Counted from the first letter of the stretch, positions 24,966 through 34,548 are shown. The stretch: DNA of 64,000 nt from Thioclava sp. SK-1 (GCF_001705665.1 NZ_MDHA01000069.1:124001-188000), one strand, 5' to 3'. Notes: a model not told the origin generated them from the sequence alone. Made by a program: numbers and translations.

Positions 24966-27620
24966 TTAGAAACGGTCCAGCAGCCTATCCAAGTAATCTA
25001 ATTCCTGCTCGGGGCGCAAACGCTCGCCAGAACGGCGACGGATCTCATCAAGCAAATCCCGCGCGCGGCGATACACATCTTCGCCCTGCAACAGGCTGTC
25101 TTCCGACCCCAAGCGCCCGCCCTGCCCCATTGAACGGCCTAGCGGATCGCGCGGCATTTCGCGGCTGCCTTGTCCGGCGTCACCAAAGCGTTGCCCCTGA
25201 CCATCTTGCCCTTCACCCGCACCGCCCTGCTGACGCGCCTGATCTTCTGACATGGCTTCACCCAAGGCGCGCATCCCCTCGCGCAGCGCCTCAATTGCAT
25301 CCGCTTGACGGTCCAATGCGCGGCCATTGTTGCCATCACGCAGTGCCTCTTCGGCTTGTTCCATGGCCCGGCCAGCATCGTCCAGGCTTTGTCGCGCGGC
25401 ATCGCCAGCTTCGCTGCCGAACCGTGGCATCAGCCCCTGTTGCCGGCCCAGCTCTTGGCGCAGGCTTTTTTGCCGCTGTGCAAGGCTTTGGCCCTGACCA
25501 TTACCCGGCTGCTGCCCCCCTTGCCCGGGGCCTTGCCCCACGCCTTCGCCCTCGCCTTCGCCCTGATCAGCACCCTGTCCGGGAGCGGGCTGCGCTCCTT
25601 GTCCATTAGGGGATTGCCCATTTTGCCCTTGCTGCGGTTGGCCTTGACCGGGCTGTTGTTCAAACCCATCTTGCAATTCACGGAAAGAATCATCGGACAA
25701 TTCTTGCTGATCACGCAACGTGTCGCGCAGGCTTTGCATCGACTGATCTCCGGGCTGATCACCCTGCCCCTGCCCTTGGGTGACTTGTAAATTCTCCATC
25801 ATGCGGGCCAGCTGATTGAGCATTTCTTGCGCCTCGGCCATCCGGCCTTCTTCCATCAGGCGCTGAATTTCATCCATCATCTGCTGGATCTGATCGCCGG
25901 AAATTTGCTGGTTTTGCTGTTGATTTTGCCCAAATTGCGGACCTTCTTGTTGGTCCTGAGACCGCTCTGCCAACATTTTCAGATAATTATCCGTCGCCTG
26001 TTTCAGCTCGGACATCAGCTTATTGATCTCATCTTGGGACGCGCCGTTGCGAATCGCCTCTGACAGGCGCTCTTGTGCCTGCTGCATCGCGGCCAACGCA
26101 TCGGCCAGCCCGCCATCTTCCAGCAACAAGGCCAGATCCCACAGGTTATCGGCCACTTTATCACGCGTCTGGGCGGTGAATTCATCGGCTTCCAAAACGC
26201 CAATCGTCGCCCGCAACATCAAAGCAACTTCCGGCTTGCGGATAATATCGCCCGGGCGGTTTGACACGGCGCGCAACCATTGGCTGACGCGGGACGCATT
26301 ATCGCGTGACCATAAAATATCGCGTCGCGCCTCGATCAGCGCATTGGCCAAAGGATCGAAAAAGCGTTTCCCCGGCAATTCCATCACCTGCGGCCCGGAA
26401 GTGCCAACCTGCCCCAAACCGTCTTCCACAGTCAGTTCCAGTCGAACCGGCAGGTTCGCCCATGGATGTTTGGCTGCATCTTCTACCAATGTTTCGGTGA
26501 AGTCAGCGCGCGATCCGGTGAATGGCAATGGCAGATCGACAATCAGATCATCACGCGGTTCGGGCGGCAAAGCCAGGCCGTAGCGACGGTCCAGCGCGGC
26601 CAGGTCCAAAGTGATTCGTCCCTGCCCCTGTGTGATCGCATAATCGTCTTGCGCCCGGAAGGGCTGTGCCATTTGGCCATCTGCACGCCGTTCCGCCAGA
26701 CCAACAAGCGACACGCTGGGCGCATCATCGGATAAAATTTCAATATCAAAACGGCGCCCGCCAGCACCGGCGATTTCGATATAGCCAGACTCGCGGGCTT
26801 CAAAATCACGCTGCTCGACCTGTGTTGTTTCGTCACTTGCGAATTCCGAGACCGACTTGGGCCGCGTGACGGTTTCCGAAAAACTGATCGTGCCAGGCGC
26901 GCCGTAAAACCGGAAGGAAAACTGCGTGCCCTCGGGCAGTTCGATCCTGTCTTGCTTCAAGCTGTTCAGATACAGGCCCGGCTTGCCGGTATATCGCGGC
27001 GGCTCGGCCCATCCTTCCCATGACGGGCCCATTGCCGCCAGAACCGGGCTGCCAATGGTGGTGCCTCGCCCAGCTTCGAACAACCGATCAGGGGCACCAA
27101 ACAACAGTGCAACCACCAATGCAGTCAATGCCGTAAGCCGCAAACCATAGGGATCTCGCGGCGATAAATCAGGCGCCGGACGAACCGGTTTAACCTGCCG
27201 TGTCGCCTGCGCCATACGCGCCATATGTGCCGCCCAAAGCGCACGCGCCGCCGCATCATCACGCCCCAGCGCCATGCCATCTTGCAACGCGGCAATCGGA
27301 CGTCCGGGCAAGCGGCGGTCCAGACGTTCTTCGGCCTCGGCGCGGGTGGGGCGGTGGAAACCACGCAGCCCAATCCCAAAACACACAAGGAAGCCCAGCC
27401 CGAACAAGCCAAAAACTGCCTCGGCCCAATGCAATGGCATCAGATCTTGCAGCCGCATCAGACCAAAGGCCAGGGCCACAGCCAACACCGACAGACACGG
27501 CCAGAACGCCCGCAGCCCGCGTTCGGCATACATGCCAAGACGGGTCAGCAACAGCGGTCGTGCCAAACGACGCAAAGCGGCGCGACGTGAGGTTTCGATC
27601 TGGTCAATGGGCGGCGTCAT
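24966..27620 (-). CDS. TIGR02302-family large membrane protein
   Basis: The 884-residue protein has two membrane segments near residues 40-90, another near 160-178, then a large domain of beta and helical parts. A glutamine/glycine-rich low-complexity region (roughly residues 560-730) follows, then a C-terminal helical part. This architecture is the alphaproteobacterial TIGR02302/DUF4175 family. Function is unknown; the topology suggests an inner-membrane protein with a large periplasmic or cytoplasmic domain. It is followed, 88 bases upstream on the same strand, by lysA, so co-transcription is possible. Confidence 0.88.
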   Translation of the reverse strand: MTPPIDQIETSRRAALRRLARPLLLTRLGMYAERGLRAFWPCLSVLAVALAFGLMRLQDLMPLHWAEAVFGLFGLGFLVCFGIGLRGFHRPTRAEAEERLDRRLPGRPIAALQDGMALGRDDAAARALWAAHMARMAQATRQVKPVRPAPDLSPRDPYGLRLTALTALVVALLFGAPDRLFEAGRGTTIGSPVLAAMGPSWEGWAEPPRYTGKPGLYLNSLKQDRIELPEGTQFSFRFYGAPGTISFSETVTRPKSVSEFASDETTQVEQRDFEARESGYIEIAGAGGRRFDIEILSDDAPSVSLVGLAERRADGQMAQPFRAQDDYAITQGQGRITLDLAALDRRYGLALPPEPRDDLIVDLPLPFTGSRADFTETLVEDAAKHPWANLPVRLELTVEDGLGQVGTSGPQVMELPGKRFFDPLANALIEARRDILWSRDNASRVSQWLRAVSNRPGDIIRKPEVALMLRATIGVLEADEFTAQTRDKVADNLWDLALLLEDGGLADALAAMQQAQERLSEAIRNGASQDEINKLMSELKQATDNYLKMLAERSQDQQEGPQFGQNQQQNQQISGDQIQQMMDEIQRLMEEGRMAEAQEMLNQLARMMENLQVTQGQGQGDQPGDQSMQSLRDTLRDQQELSDDSFRELQDGFEQQPGQGQPQQGQNGQSPNGQGAQPAPGQGADQGEGEGEGVGQGPGQGGQQPGNGQGQSLAQRQKSLRQELGRQQGLMPRFGSEAGDAARQSLDDAGRAMEQAEEALRDGNNGRALDRQADAIEALREGMRALGEAMSEDQARQQGGAGEGQDGQGQRFGDAGQGSREMPRDPLGRSMGQGGRLGSEDSLLQGEDVYRRARDLLDEIRRRSGERLRPEQELDYLDRLLDRF

Positions 27621-27708
27621 ATAGGCCTTTCATCGGGCCGACTACGGCCTGCTACAGGGGCGATACCACCCCGATGTTAGAACGGCCCGCCCTGTCACGC
27701 AAACAAAG

Positions 27709-28974
27709 TCACAGCCATTCAGGGATGCTATCGCGGGAAAGCATTTCCTCAAAGCTCGGTCTTTGTCGAATGACCGCAAAGTGATCCCCCTGCACCAGAA
27801 CCTCTGGGATCAACGGCCGAGAATTATACTCCGACGCCATCACGGCACCATAGGCCCCGGCTGAGCGAAAGGCGACCAGGTCCCCCGGCCCAACGGGGGG
27901 CATATTGCGCCCCTTGGCAAAGGTATCGCCCGTTTCACACACCGGGCCGACAATATCCATAGCGGACTGTTCGACCCCTGCTTCGGCCTGCACCACGGGA
28001 ATGATGTCATGATAGGCACCATACATGGACGGGCGTACAAGATCATTCATCGCCGCATCCAAGATCAGGAAATTGCGTCCATCACCTTGTTTCAAATAGA
28101 TCACCGAGGACACCAAAACCCCCGCATTACCTGAAATCAGGCGCCCAGGCTCAATTTCAATTTCGCAGCCCAGATCGCCCACGGTGCGCTGAATCACCTG
28201 ACCATATTCAATCGGCAGCGGAGGCGCGTCATTGGAACGCTCGTATGGAATACCCAAACCGCCGCCCAAATCCAGGCGCCGGATGTTATGGCCGTCTTCG
28301 CGCAGCGCCCGCGTTAAATCCGCAACCTTCGTGAACGCCAGCTCAAACGGTTCCAGATCGGTCAATTGCGAACCGATATGCACATCAATCCCAACAACAT
28401 CGATACCGGGCAAACGTGCCGCCAACGCATAGACGGTGCGGGCTTTAGCAATGGGAATGCCAAATTTATTCTCGGATTTTCCGGTGGCGATTTTTTCATG
28501 CGTTTTCGCATCCACATCGGGATTGACCCGCAGCGCAATTGGCGCAGTCACGCCCATACCCGATGCGATTTGTGAAATCGCTTCCAGCTCTGGCTCGGAT
28601 TCGACGTTGAACTGGCGAATACCGCCTTGCAACGCCAGCGCGATTTCCTCGCGCGTTTTTCCGACGCCGGAGAATACGATCCGCTCGCCCGGGACGCCCG
28701 CCGCCTTGGCCCGGTGATATTCCCCAATCGACACCACATCCATTCCCGCGCCCAGATCGCCCAGCAATTTCAACACTGCCAAATTAGAGTTCGATTTGAT
28801 GGCGAAACAGACCAAGTGATCAGTCCAAGCCAAAGCCTCTTGGAACAACTGGAAATGGCGCGTCAAAGTGGCGGCCGAATAGGCATAAAACGGCGTGCCA
28901 ACAGTGGTGGCAATATCGGTAATAGAAACATCTTCAGCGTGAAGAATGCCATTGGAATAGGTAAAATGGTCCAT
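27709..28974 (-). CDS. lysA: Diaminopimelate decarboxylase
   Basis: The 421-residue fold-type III PLP enzyme makes L-lysine from meso-diaminopimelate. The PLP lysine lies in VCFAIKSNSN (near residue 60), the glycine-rich phosphate-binding site in LDLGGGLGIPY, and the catalytic cysteine in GPVCETGD. The length is normal. It is the last of the argH, small lipoprotein, lysA group, with 60 bases between the lipoprotein stop and the lysA start. This order is common in Rhodobacterales. Confidence 0.95.
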   Translation of the reverse strand: MDHFTYSNGILHAEDVSITDIATTVGTPFYAYSAATLTRHFQLFQEALAWTDHLVCFAIKSNSNLAVLKLLGDLGAGMDVVSIGEYHRAKAAGVPGERIVFSGVGKTREEIALALQGGIRQFNVESEPELEAISQIASGMGVTAPIALRVNPDVDAKTHEKIATGKSENKFGIPIAKARTVYALAARLPGIDVVGIDVHIGSQLTDLEPFELAFTKVADLTRALREDGHNIRRLDLGGGLGIPYERSNDAPPLPIEYGQVIQRTVGDLGCEIEIEPGRLISGNAGVLVSSVIYLKQGDGRNFLILDAAMNDLVRPSMYGAYHDIIPVVQAEAGVEQSAMDIVGPVCETGDTFAKGRNMPPVGPGDLVAFRSAGAYGAVMASEYNSRPLIPEVLVQGDHFAVIRQRPSFEEMLSRDSIPEWL

Positions 28975-29034
28975 CAGACGGTCTTTCGGCTATGGGAACG
29001 ACAGCGGGGCGCATGACACGCACCGCCCGGATGT

Positions 29035-29130
29035 TTACTGTGTTTGCACCTGACCTGGCGCGATCGGATCGCCCTCAACCCCGCAGGCAGACAGGGCTAG
29101 GCACAGAACAATCAGGGCCGTACGGATCAT
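29035..29130 (-). CDS. lptM: 31-residue LptM-like lipoprotein
   Basis: On the minus strand the ATG at 29130 overlaps the argH stop (ATGA) and opens a 31-codon frame ending at TAA 29035. It begins [20 protein letters not shown]: a short signal peptide with lipobox LSAC, then [11 protein letters not shown]. The ACGxxG...P pattern after the lipid cysteine resembles LptM (YifL), a tiny outer-membrane lipoprotein that helps mature the LptDE LPS translocon and that is often found next to lysA or dapF. The LptM name is inferred; the small lipoprotein itself is well supported by the overlap and lipobox. Confidence 0.75.
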   Translation of the reverse strand: MIRTALIVLCLALSACGVEGDPIAPGQVQTQ

Positions 29131-30533
29131 GCCAGAAGATCCTTCCAACGCGCGATCTGCGCGCGCACCTGCTCGGGCGCGGTGCCACCATAAGAAATGC
29201 GTGACGCGACAGAGTTATGAACCCCTAAAACGCCATAAATATCTTCGGTGATCGCGGTATGGACCGATGTCATCTCTGCTAGGCTGAGGTCGGGCAAATC
29301 GCAGCCCTTTTCTTCGGCCATAGCCACAAGCGTTCCGGTGACGTGATGGGCGTCGCGGAAGGGCAAGCCAGCCTCGCGCACCAGCCAATCCGCCAAATCC
29401 GTCGCGGTTGAGAACCCGCCAGAGGCTGCCGCCTCAAGATTTTGCGTATTTACGGTCAGATCGGCAATCATGCCTGCCATCGCGGCCAGCGCCAACATCA
29501 GGTTATCCGCCGCGTCAAAGACCTGTTCTTTATCTTCTTGCATATCCTTGGAGTAGGCCAGCGGCAGACCTTTCATCACCGTGAACAGCGCCACTGTCGC
29601 ACCAAGGATCCGGCCAATCTTTGCGCGGATCAGCTCTGCGGCGTCGGGATTGCGCTTTTGCGGCATGATCGACGAGCCGGTCGACCATTTGTCCGACATC
29701 GCCACGAAACGGAACTGCGCCGAAGACCAGATCACCAATTCTTCCGCAAGACGGCTTAGGTGCACCGCACAAATCGAGCTTGCAGACAAAAATTCCAACG
29801 CGAAATCACGGTCGGATACAGCATCCAGGCTGTTGGCCATGGGCCGATCAAAATCCAAGGCCTGCGCCGTCATATGGCGGTCAATCTTAAACCCGGTCCC
29901 GGCCAAAGCCGCCGCACCAAGGGGTGATTCGTTCATCCGTTTACGCGCATCCGTGAATCGGCCCAAATCGCGTGCAAACATTTCAACATAGGCCATCATA
30001 TGATGCCCCCATGTGACCGGCTGCGCCGTTTGCAGATGGGTAAAGCCCGGCATAACCCAATCAGCCCCGGCCTCAGCTTGGCCGATCAACGACCGGATTA
30101 CGGCCTCCAATCCACTTATGGCGGCATCACATTGGTCACGGACCCAAAGGCGAAAATCAGTCGCAACCTGATCATTGCGCGAACGCGCCGTGTGCAAACG
30201 GCCTGCGGGTTCCCCGATCAGCGCCTTTAGCCGCGCCTCTACATTCATGTGAATATCTTCAAGCGCGGTAGAAAACGGGAATTCTCCGCCCTCAATTTCT
30301 GACAAAACAGTGAGAAGCCCTTCCCGGATGGCTTCTGCATCGCTATTGCTGATGATGCCCTGCGCGGCAAGCATCGCCGCATGGGCCCGGCTGCCACGGA
30401 TATCCTGTGCGTGCAATCGCTGGTCAAACCCGATCGAGGCATTGATTGCCTCCATGATCGCGTCAGGCCCAGCGGCAAAACGCCCGCCCCACATCGCGTT
30501 GGAGGCTTGGTTGTCCTTGGCTTGTTCGGTCAT
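29127..30533 (-). CDS. argH: Argininosuccinate lyase
   Basis: The 468-residue enzyme of the fumarase/aspartase superfamily has the signature [12 protein letters not shown] near residues 280-291 and the N-terminal MWGGRF opening typical of ArgH. It cleaves argininosuccinate to arginine and fumarate. ATG at 30533 is preferred over the GTG just before it. The stop overlaps the small lipoprotein start (ATGA), so argH leads the argH-lipoprotein-lysA group. It is divergent from the TlpA-like gene, with start codons 39 bases apart. Confidence 0.96.
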   Translation of the reverse strand: MTEQAKDNQASNAMWGGRFAAGPDAIMEAINASIGFDQRLHAQDIRGSRAHAAMLAAQGIISNSDAEAIREGLLTVLSEIEGGEFPFSTALEDIHMNVEARLKALIGEPAGRLHTARSRNDQVATDFRLWVRDQCDAAISGLEAVIRSLIGQAEAGADWVMPGFTHLQTAQPVTWGHHMMAYVEMFARDLGRFTDARKRMNESPLGAAALAGTGFKIDRHMTAQALDFDRPMANSLDAVSDRDFALEFLSASSICAVHLSRLAEELVIWSSAQFRFVAMSDKWSTGSSIMPQKRNPDAAELIRAKIGRILGATVALFTVMKGLPLAYSKDMQEDKEQVFDAADNLMLALAAMAGMIADLTVNTQNLEAAASGGFSTATDLADWLVREAGLPFRDAHHVTGTLVAMAEEKGCDLPDLSLAEMTSVHTAITEDIYGVLGVHNSVASRISYGGTAPEQVRAQIARWKDLLA

Positions 30534-30572
30534 CACTTGGCCCTTTGTCTGCGCCCTAAATCTGGAGGCTAC

Positions 30573-31112
30573 ATGCTGCGGTTGCTCGTCCTTTATACGG
30601 CCCTTGCGCTTGGTGCAAATGGCGTAATGGCTGCTGACCTGTCAGCCCTTAAAACCGGCGAGATGAAAAAGTTGGTTGTTTACGACGATCCACTGCCAGT
30701 GCCAGAGCTGCCATTCACTGATCCCGATGGGGCAGAATTGCGGCTGCAAGATTATGCCGGCAAGGTCATTTTGGTAAATATGTGGGCGACTTGGTGCGCA
30801 CCTTGCCGCGAAGAGATGCCCGAGCTGGACGCTTTGCAAGCCGAGATGGGCGGCGACGCGTTTGAGGTTTTGACCATTGCCACGGGGCGCAACCCCCCGC
30901 GCAAAGTAGACAGTTTCTTTGAAGAGGCCGGCGTAACCCATCTGCCCAAGTTCCGCGATGAAAACCAAAAATTGGCCCGGGCGATGGGCATTCTGGGGCT
31001 GCCGGTGACGGTATTGATTGATCAAAACGGACAAGAAGTCGCCCGGTTGATCGGCGGTGCCGACTGGGCCAGCGATGATGCAAAGGCCGTGATTAAGGCG
31101 CTTATAAACTAA
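30573..31112 (+). CDS. TlpA-family thiol:disulphide oxidoreductase
   Basis: The 179-residue protein has a signal peptide (residues 1-21, ending MAA) and a thioredoxin fold with the active site [13 protein letters not shown] and the cis-proline loop GLPVTVLID. TlpA/ResA/CcmG proteins reduce disulphides in the periplasm for cytochrome c or copper-oxidase assembly. TlpA next to argH is a known arrangement in alphaproteobacteria. The ATG at 30573 has CTGGAGG upstream; a longer in-frame start at 30381 runs through argH and is rejected. A 15-bp hairpin follows 9 bases after its stop. Confidence 0.92.
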   Translation: MLRLLVLYTALALGANGVMAADLSALKTGEMKKLVVYDDPLPVPELPFTDPDGAELRLQDYAGKVILVNMWATWCAPCREEMPELDALQAEMGGDAFEVLTIATGRNPPRKVDSFFEEAGVTHLPKFRDENQKLARAMGILGLPVTVLIDQNGQEVARLIGGADWASDDAKAVIKALIN

Positions 31113-31121
31113 TTCAGACTG

Positions 31122-31163
31122 TCCGTGCTTTGCCCACTGAAAATCCTATGGGCACAGCACGGA
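31122..31163. other. Long inverted repeat after the TlpA gene
   Basis: A 15-base arm (31122-31136) pairs with 31149-31163 at 14 of 15 positions around a 12-base loop. It starts 9 bases after the thioredoxin stop and lies between convergent genes. No T-run follows on either strand, so it may be an mRNA-stabilising or factor-dependent 3' end rather than a classic terminator. Confidence 0.55.
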
Positions 31164-31209
31164 TATCGCCAAGCTGCCTGCCAGCAAACTGCATTATCTG
31201 GCGCAGCCC

Positions 31210-31287
31210 TTAGATCAGCGGAACCAGTGGAACGCCTCCACATGCCGTCAGCGCTAAACACATCCCCAAAATTACTGCGATTTTCAT
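31210..31287 (-). CDS. 25-residue lipoprotein
   Basis: Read on the minus strand from ATG 31287, the ORF encodes MKIAVILGMCLALTACGGVP and five more residues, then TAA. It is a signal peptide with a clean lipobox LTAC and only about ten residues after the lipid cysteine. A strong GGGAGAGA ribosome-binding site lies about 4 bases before the ATG. It is an entericidin-like tiny lipoprotein; no function is known. It lies between the convergent TlpA gene and the exported hypothetical at 31368, 80 bases after the latter's stop. Confidence 0.7.
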   Translation of the reverse strand: MKIAVILGMCLALTACGGVPLVPLI

Positions 31288-31367
31288 CGGCTCTCTCCCA
31301 ATTTCAGCTTTGCTATGTAGCTAACGTATTGGGACAGCCGATCAACTCCCAGCCCACGGCCAGCAGA

Positions 31368-31793
31368 TCAATTCTGCGCCATCAATTCGCCCAGGCAGGG
31401 CTTTAGCGCCAGACGCAATTCCGAGCCAAGCTCTTGAAAGCTGCTGGGTGAGGGTGTGGCAAGCCGCGCGGCCCAGACCTCATCTCGGGCAAGCGCGAAT
31501 TCGCTGACATCAGTGCGTCCTGAAACATGGATCAACCGCGTCAGAATCGCATAGCGGGCATTTTCAATACGGGCAATTTCTTGTATTGGATTGCCGTAGA
31601 ACCCGCTTTCGGCCCCGCTTAAGTTCATCATATCAACACGCTCAAGCCATTCGGTATAGCCCACGACAACCGCCAAGCACTCACGCTCTTGCGCAAATTC
31701 AATTGGTTCACTACCGGCGCTGGCCACAGTGCCCCCCGCGACAAGCGCAAAACAAACGGCCAATATTCTCCTTAAATATATGACGTTCTTCAT
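31368..31793 (-). CDS. Exported hypothetical protein
   Basis: The 141-residue protein has a signal peptide (residues 1-27, ending ASA) and two cysteines (residues about 37 and 134) that may form a disulphide. No family recognised. The remaining sequence is helical with no catalytic motif visible. The ATG at 31793 has AGGGGAGA upstream; a longer in-frame start at 32000 adds non-conserved sequence. It is divergent from the GH25 lipoprotein gene at 32060, and upstream of the 25-residue lipoprotein on the same strand. Confidence 0.7.
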   Translation of the reverse strand: MKNVIYLRRILAVCFALVAGGTVASAGSEPIEFAQERECLAVVVGYTEWLERVDMMNLSGAESGFYGNPIQEIARIENARYAILTRLIHVSGRTDVSEFALARDEVWAARLATPSPSSFQELGSELRLALKPCLGELMAQN

Positions 31794-32059
31794 AGTAGTG
31801 CTCTCCCCTGCCCGACGTTTTGTTCTCGCCAAAGTTCTTGCCACAGCGGCCCCGTAATCCGAGATCCTTTTTCCACCACGATATGCAAAGAAATCGTCAA
31901 CTTGATCAAATTTTCGCGCAGGTTCGTATAAATTTGCGATACTGTTGCTCAACGCGCAACAAATCACACCCCATCCAACCAAAAGCGACGTCGCAGACAT
32001 TCAGCAAAACGCATACCTTTTGCACAAGTCCAAGCGACATAACCCCCTAAGGCAGAGCA

Positions 32060-32887
32060 ATGTTCAGGCTTAAAACGGCAGTAATCGCACTGGGGCTGGC
32101 AGCACTGGCTGCTTGCGGCAGCGAACCGAAATCGACCACCACCACATTGATGGCGCCAGGAACGCTTAGTGCTGCACAATATCGTGCGCCAGGCATTCCA
32201 ACGAATTTTGGCGACCGCTCCCCCCATGATTGGGACGGCAGAGTCCCCGCGGCATATCCCGTGCATGGCATTGATGCTGCAAGATATCAGGGGGTGATCA
32301 ACTGGCGCCAAGCCGCCGCCGCAGGCACCCGCTTTGCCTGGCTGAAAGCCACTGAAGGTGGCGACCACATTGACCCTGGTTATGCGCTTAATTCCGGCCC
32401 TGCCCGACGCGCGGGCGTCGCCGTTGGTGCATATCATTTCTATTATTTTTGCCGCACCCCTGTCGAGCAGGCAAAATGGTTTATTGACCGGGTCGATCGC
32501 CACAGCGGGGATCTGCCCCCGGTTTTGGACATTGAATGGAATCATCAATCCAAAACCTGCAAACGCCGCCCCGATGCGGCGACCGTGCGCCGTGAAATGC
32601 GTATCTTTTTGGATTTAGTTACAGCGCATTACGGCACCAGCCCGGTGATCTATACCACTGTTGATTTTTGGGCCGATAATGATCTTGAGCATTTGGGAAA
32701 TTACGATTTCTGGCTGCGGTCCGTCGCCGGACATCCGTCGCTAAAATATCCAGGCACGCGTTGGGTGTTTTGGCAGTATAGCGGCACCGGGATCGTGCCC
32801 GGTGTCGGCGGAACCGTCGATCTGAATGCGTTTGCGGGATCCGACGCGGGCTGGCGCCGTTGGTTTGCATCCCGCGCGCAGCCCTGA
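32060..32887 (+). CDS. GH25 lysozyme-like lipoprotein
   Basis: The 275-residue protein has a lipoprotein signal peptide (lipobox LAAC, cysteine at residue 19) and a glycoside-hydrolase family 25 domain (residues 66-270). Catalytic-barrel motifs are GIDAARYQGVINW, WLKATEGGDH, GAYHFYYF and PPVLDIEWN, where the DIE acidic pair is the expected active centre. It would cleave peptidoglycan from a periplasmic membrane surface. Phage origin is possible for the family, but no other phage gene is nearby. A GGCAGAGCA site precedes the ATG. Confidence 0.9.
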   Translation: MFRLKTAVIALGLAALAACGSEPKSTTTTLMAPGTLSAAQYRAPGIPTNFGDRSPHDWDGRVPAAYPVHGIDAARYQGVINWRQAAAAGTRFAWLKATEGGDHIDPGYALNSGPARRAGVAVGAYHFYYFCRTPVEQAKWFIDRVDRHSGDLPPVLDIEWNHQSKTCKRRPDAATVRREMRIFLDLVTAHYGTSPVIYTTVDFWADNDLEHLGNYDFWLRSVAGHPSLKYPGTRWVFWQYSGTGIVPGVGGTVDLNAFAGSDAGWRRWFASRAQP

Positions 32888-32907
32888 TCCGGCGTCACAG
32901 CCCCTCA

Positions 32908-32941
32908 GGCATTGCCCAATTGATGGGCAACACGCCTGGGG
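32908..32941. terminator. Hairpin after the GH25 gene
   Basis: An inner stem TTGCCCA/TGGGCAA is flanked by an imperfect outer CAGGC/GCCTG stem about 25-50 bases after the GH25 stop. Only a weak T-rich stretch follows, so its strength as a terminator is uncertain. Confidence 0.4.
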
Positions 32942-33037
32942 AGCGAGGTTATTTTTGATACCTGTCCTAAACGGGCGCACATTCTTACGTGCCTAAACGT
33001 CGCAGTAACCCATTGTGGTTAGGGATCAAAGGAACAG

Positions 33038-34285
33038 ATGTTTTTCAGGGATAATCGAATGAACGCCCATTCCGAGTTTGCCACCACGCGACATGGCGAA
33101 ACGCCCTTTGCCTTCAACGAGTTATTTTATTCTCGGACGGATACCCGTGGCATTATTCAGGCCGGAAACGCGGTATTTCAGCGGGTTTCCGGTTATGGCT
33201 GGCCGGATCTTCTGGGCGTTCCCCATAAGAAAGTGCGCCATCCAGATACGCCCAAAGGGGTGTTTTGTATTCTTTGGGATGCGATTCAAAAAGGCCATCC
33301 GATGGGTGCCTATGTCAAAAACCGCTCTGAAAATGGCGATTTTTACTGGGTATTCGCGGTTATTATGCCAATCGATGACGGCTACCTATCCGTTCGGCTT
33401 AAACCCTCCAGCCCGACCTTCGATAAAATTCGTGAATTTTATCCTGACCTTAGCGAACGCGAACGTAGCAAAGGCATGGACCCTGAAGACAGCGCGGATG
33501 AATTGCGGCGCATGTCGGAAAAGGCCGGATTTTCCAGCTATACGAGTTTCGTGGCCTTTGCATTGGGACAAGAGATGGCCGCGCGTGACAAAAAATTGGG
33601 CCGCGCCGCCGATCGTCGAACAAAGATCCTGACCGAAATGAACGACGCGCTTGAAAAATCGACCGGCCAACAACGTGCTTTGTTACGAAGCTTTGAATCG
33701 CTGCAATCGGTTCCGAACAATATGCGTATTGTCGCCTCTCGGTTAGAGCCATCGGGTGGCCCCGTTTCCGCAATATCAGAGAATTACAAAGCAAGTTCAC
33801 AGCTGATTTCCGCACGGCTGCAAAGCTTTGTCGGTGGTCAGGACAATATGTGCGACAAGCTGTCTCGCGAGGTCGCGCGGGCCCTGTTCCTGATGAGCTG
33901 CAGCAGAATATTGGCCGAAATGAATGCCAATTTCGATGATTCCAAATCCGTTGATGGCATTGATTGGGCGCATGAAAGCGATTTGTTAAAACGCTTGGAA
34001 GGGACCTGTGCTGATAAGGCCCGCGTGGCAATGACAACCGCCGCAGGATTTGCCGCGGATCTCAATCGTTCCAGTGCGGAAATCCGCAGACAGATGCTAG
34101 GGTTGGATACCATTCGCGTTTTGGGTCGGGTCGAATGCGGTCGGATGCGCGATGTGGGTGGGTTGTCGACAACCATCGATCAGCTGGATTCATTCCATGC
34201 GGATATTAAAAACCGGCTGGAAGCGATCATGCAGCTATCGGAGGTCATTGAAAACGCCATGCTGGCCTATCTGCGCGACATTTAA
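33038..34285 (+). CDS. PAS-domain sensor of Aer type without output domain
   Basis: The 415-residue soluble protein has an Aer-type PAS domain at residues 22-115: FYSRTDTRGIIQAGNAVFQR, then GVPHKKVRHPDTPKGVF and GAYVKNRSENGDFYWVFA, which often bind FAD and sense redox or oxygen. The remaining 300 residues are helical. No MCP hairpin tip (no LNAxxEAARAGE), kinase, GGDEF or EAL motif is seen. It may signal through a partner, possibly a chemoreceptor such as that at 39771. Two starts are possible (33038 with AAGGA upstream, and 33059); the first is used. It stands alone. Confidence 0.82.
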   Translation: MFFRDNRMNAHSEFATTRHGETPFAFNELFYSRTDTRGIIQAGNAVFQRVSGYGWPDLLGVPHKKVRHPDTPKGVFCILWDAIQKGHPMGAYVKNRSENGDFYWVFAVIMPIDDGYLSVRLKPSSPTFDKIREFYPDLSERERSKGMDPEDSADELRRMSEKAGFSSYTSFVAFALGQEMAARDKKLGRAADRRTKILTEMNDALEKSTGQQRALLRSFESLQSVPNNMRIVASRLEPSGGPVSAISENYKASSQLISARLQSFVGGQDNMCDKLSREVARALFLMSCSRILAEMNANFDDSKSVDGIDWAHESDLLKRLEGTCADKARVAMTTAAGFAADLNRSSAEIRRQMLGLDTIRVLGRVECGRMRDVGGLSTTIDQLDSFHADIKNRLEAIMQLSEVIENAMLAYLRDI

Positions 34286-34439
34286 CTGTTGCGCATGCGC
34301 GCGGCAAAGGACGTGCAATGATAATTTTCGGCAACAAATCGCTAAAAAATCACGCTGTCATTCAGCACTGTCCCTAAAATAGCAGTTCCCAAATGCCACA
34401 GCCGTCTCGCGGCGGGGACCGGATTACGCACCCCAGCAA

Positions 34440-34470
34440 ACAAAATCCTGCCAGCATTCAGGCTGGCAGG
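34440..34470 (-). terminator. Intrinsic terminator of trcR
   Basis: CCTGCCAGC (34447-34455) pairs with GCTGGCAGG (34462-34470) around a 6-base loop. On the minus strand it is followed by ATTTTGTTTG. It lies about 80 bases downstream of the trcR stop. Confidence 0.75.
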
Positions 34471-34548
34471 CTTCATAAATAACACGAAAATTCCGCAGCT
34501 TATCCTATATCAGCTACGGTTTCGTTAGGCCGGATAGACCCGAACCGA

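Noticed and set aside
24959-25609. 216-codon frame antisense to the TIGR02302 gene
   Set aside because: It arises from the Q/G-rich coding region read on the opposite strand; composition is biased and no motif is present.
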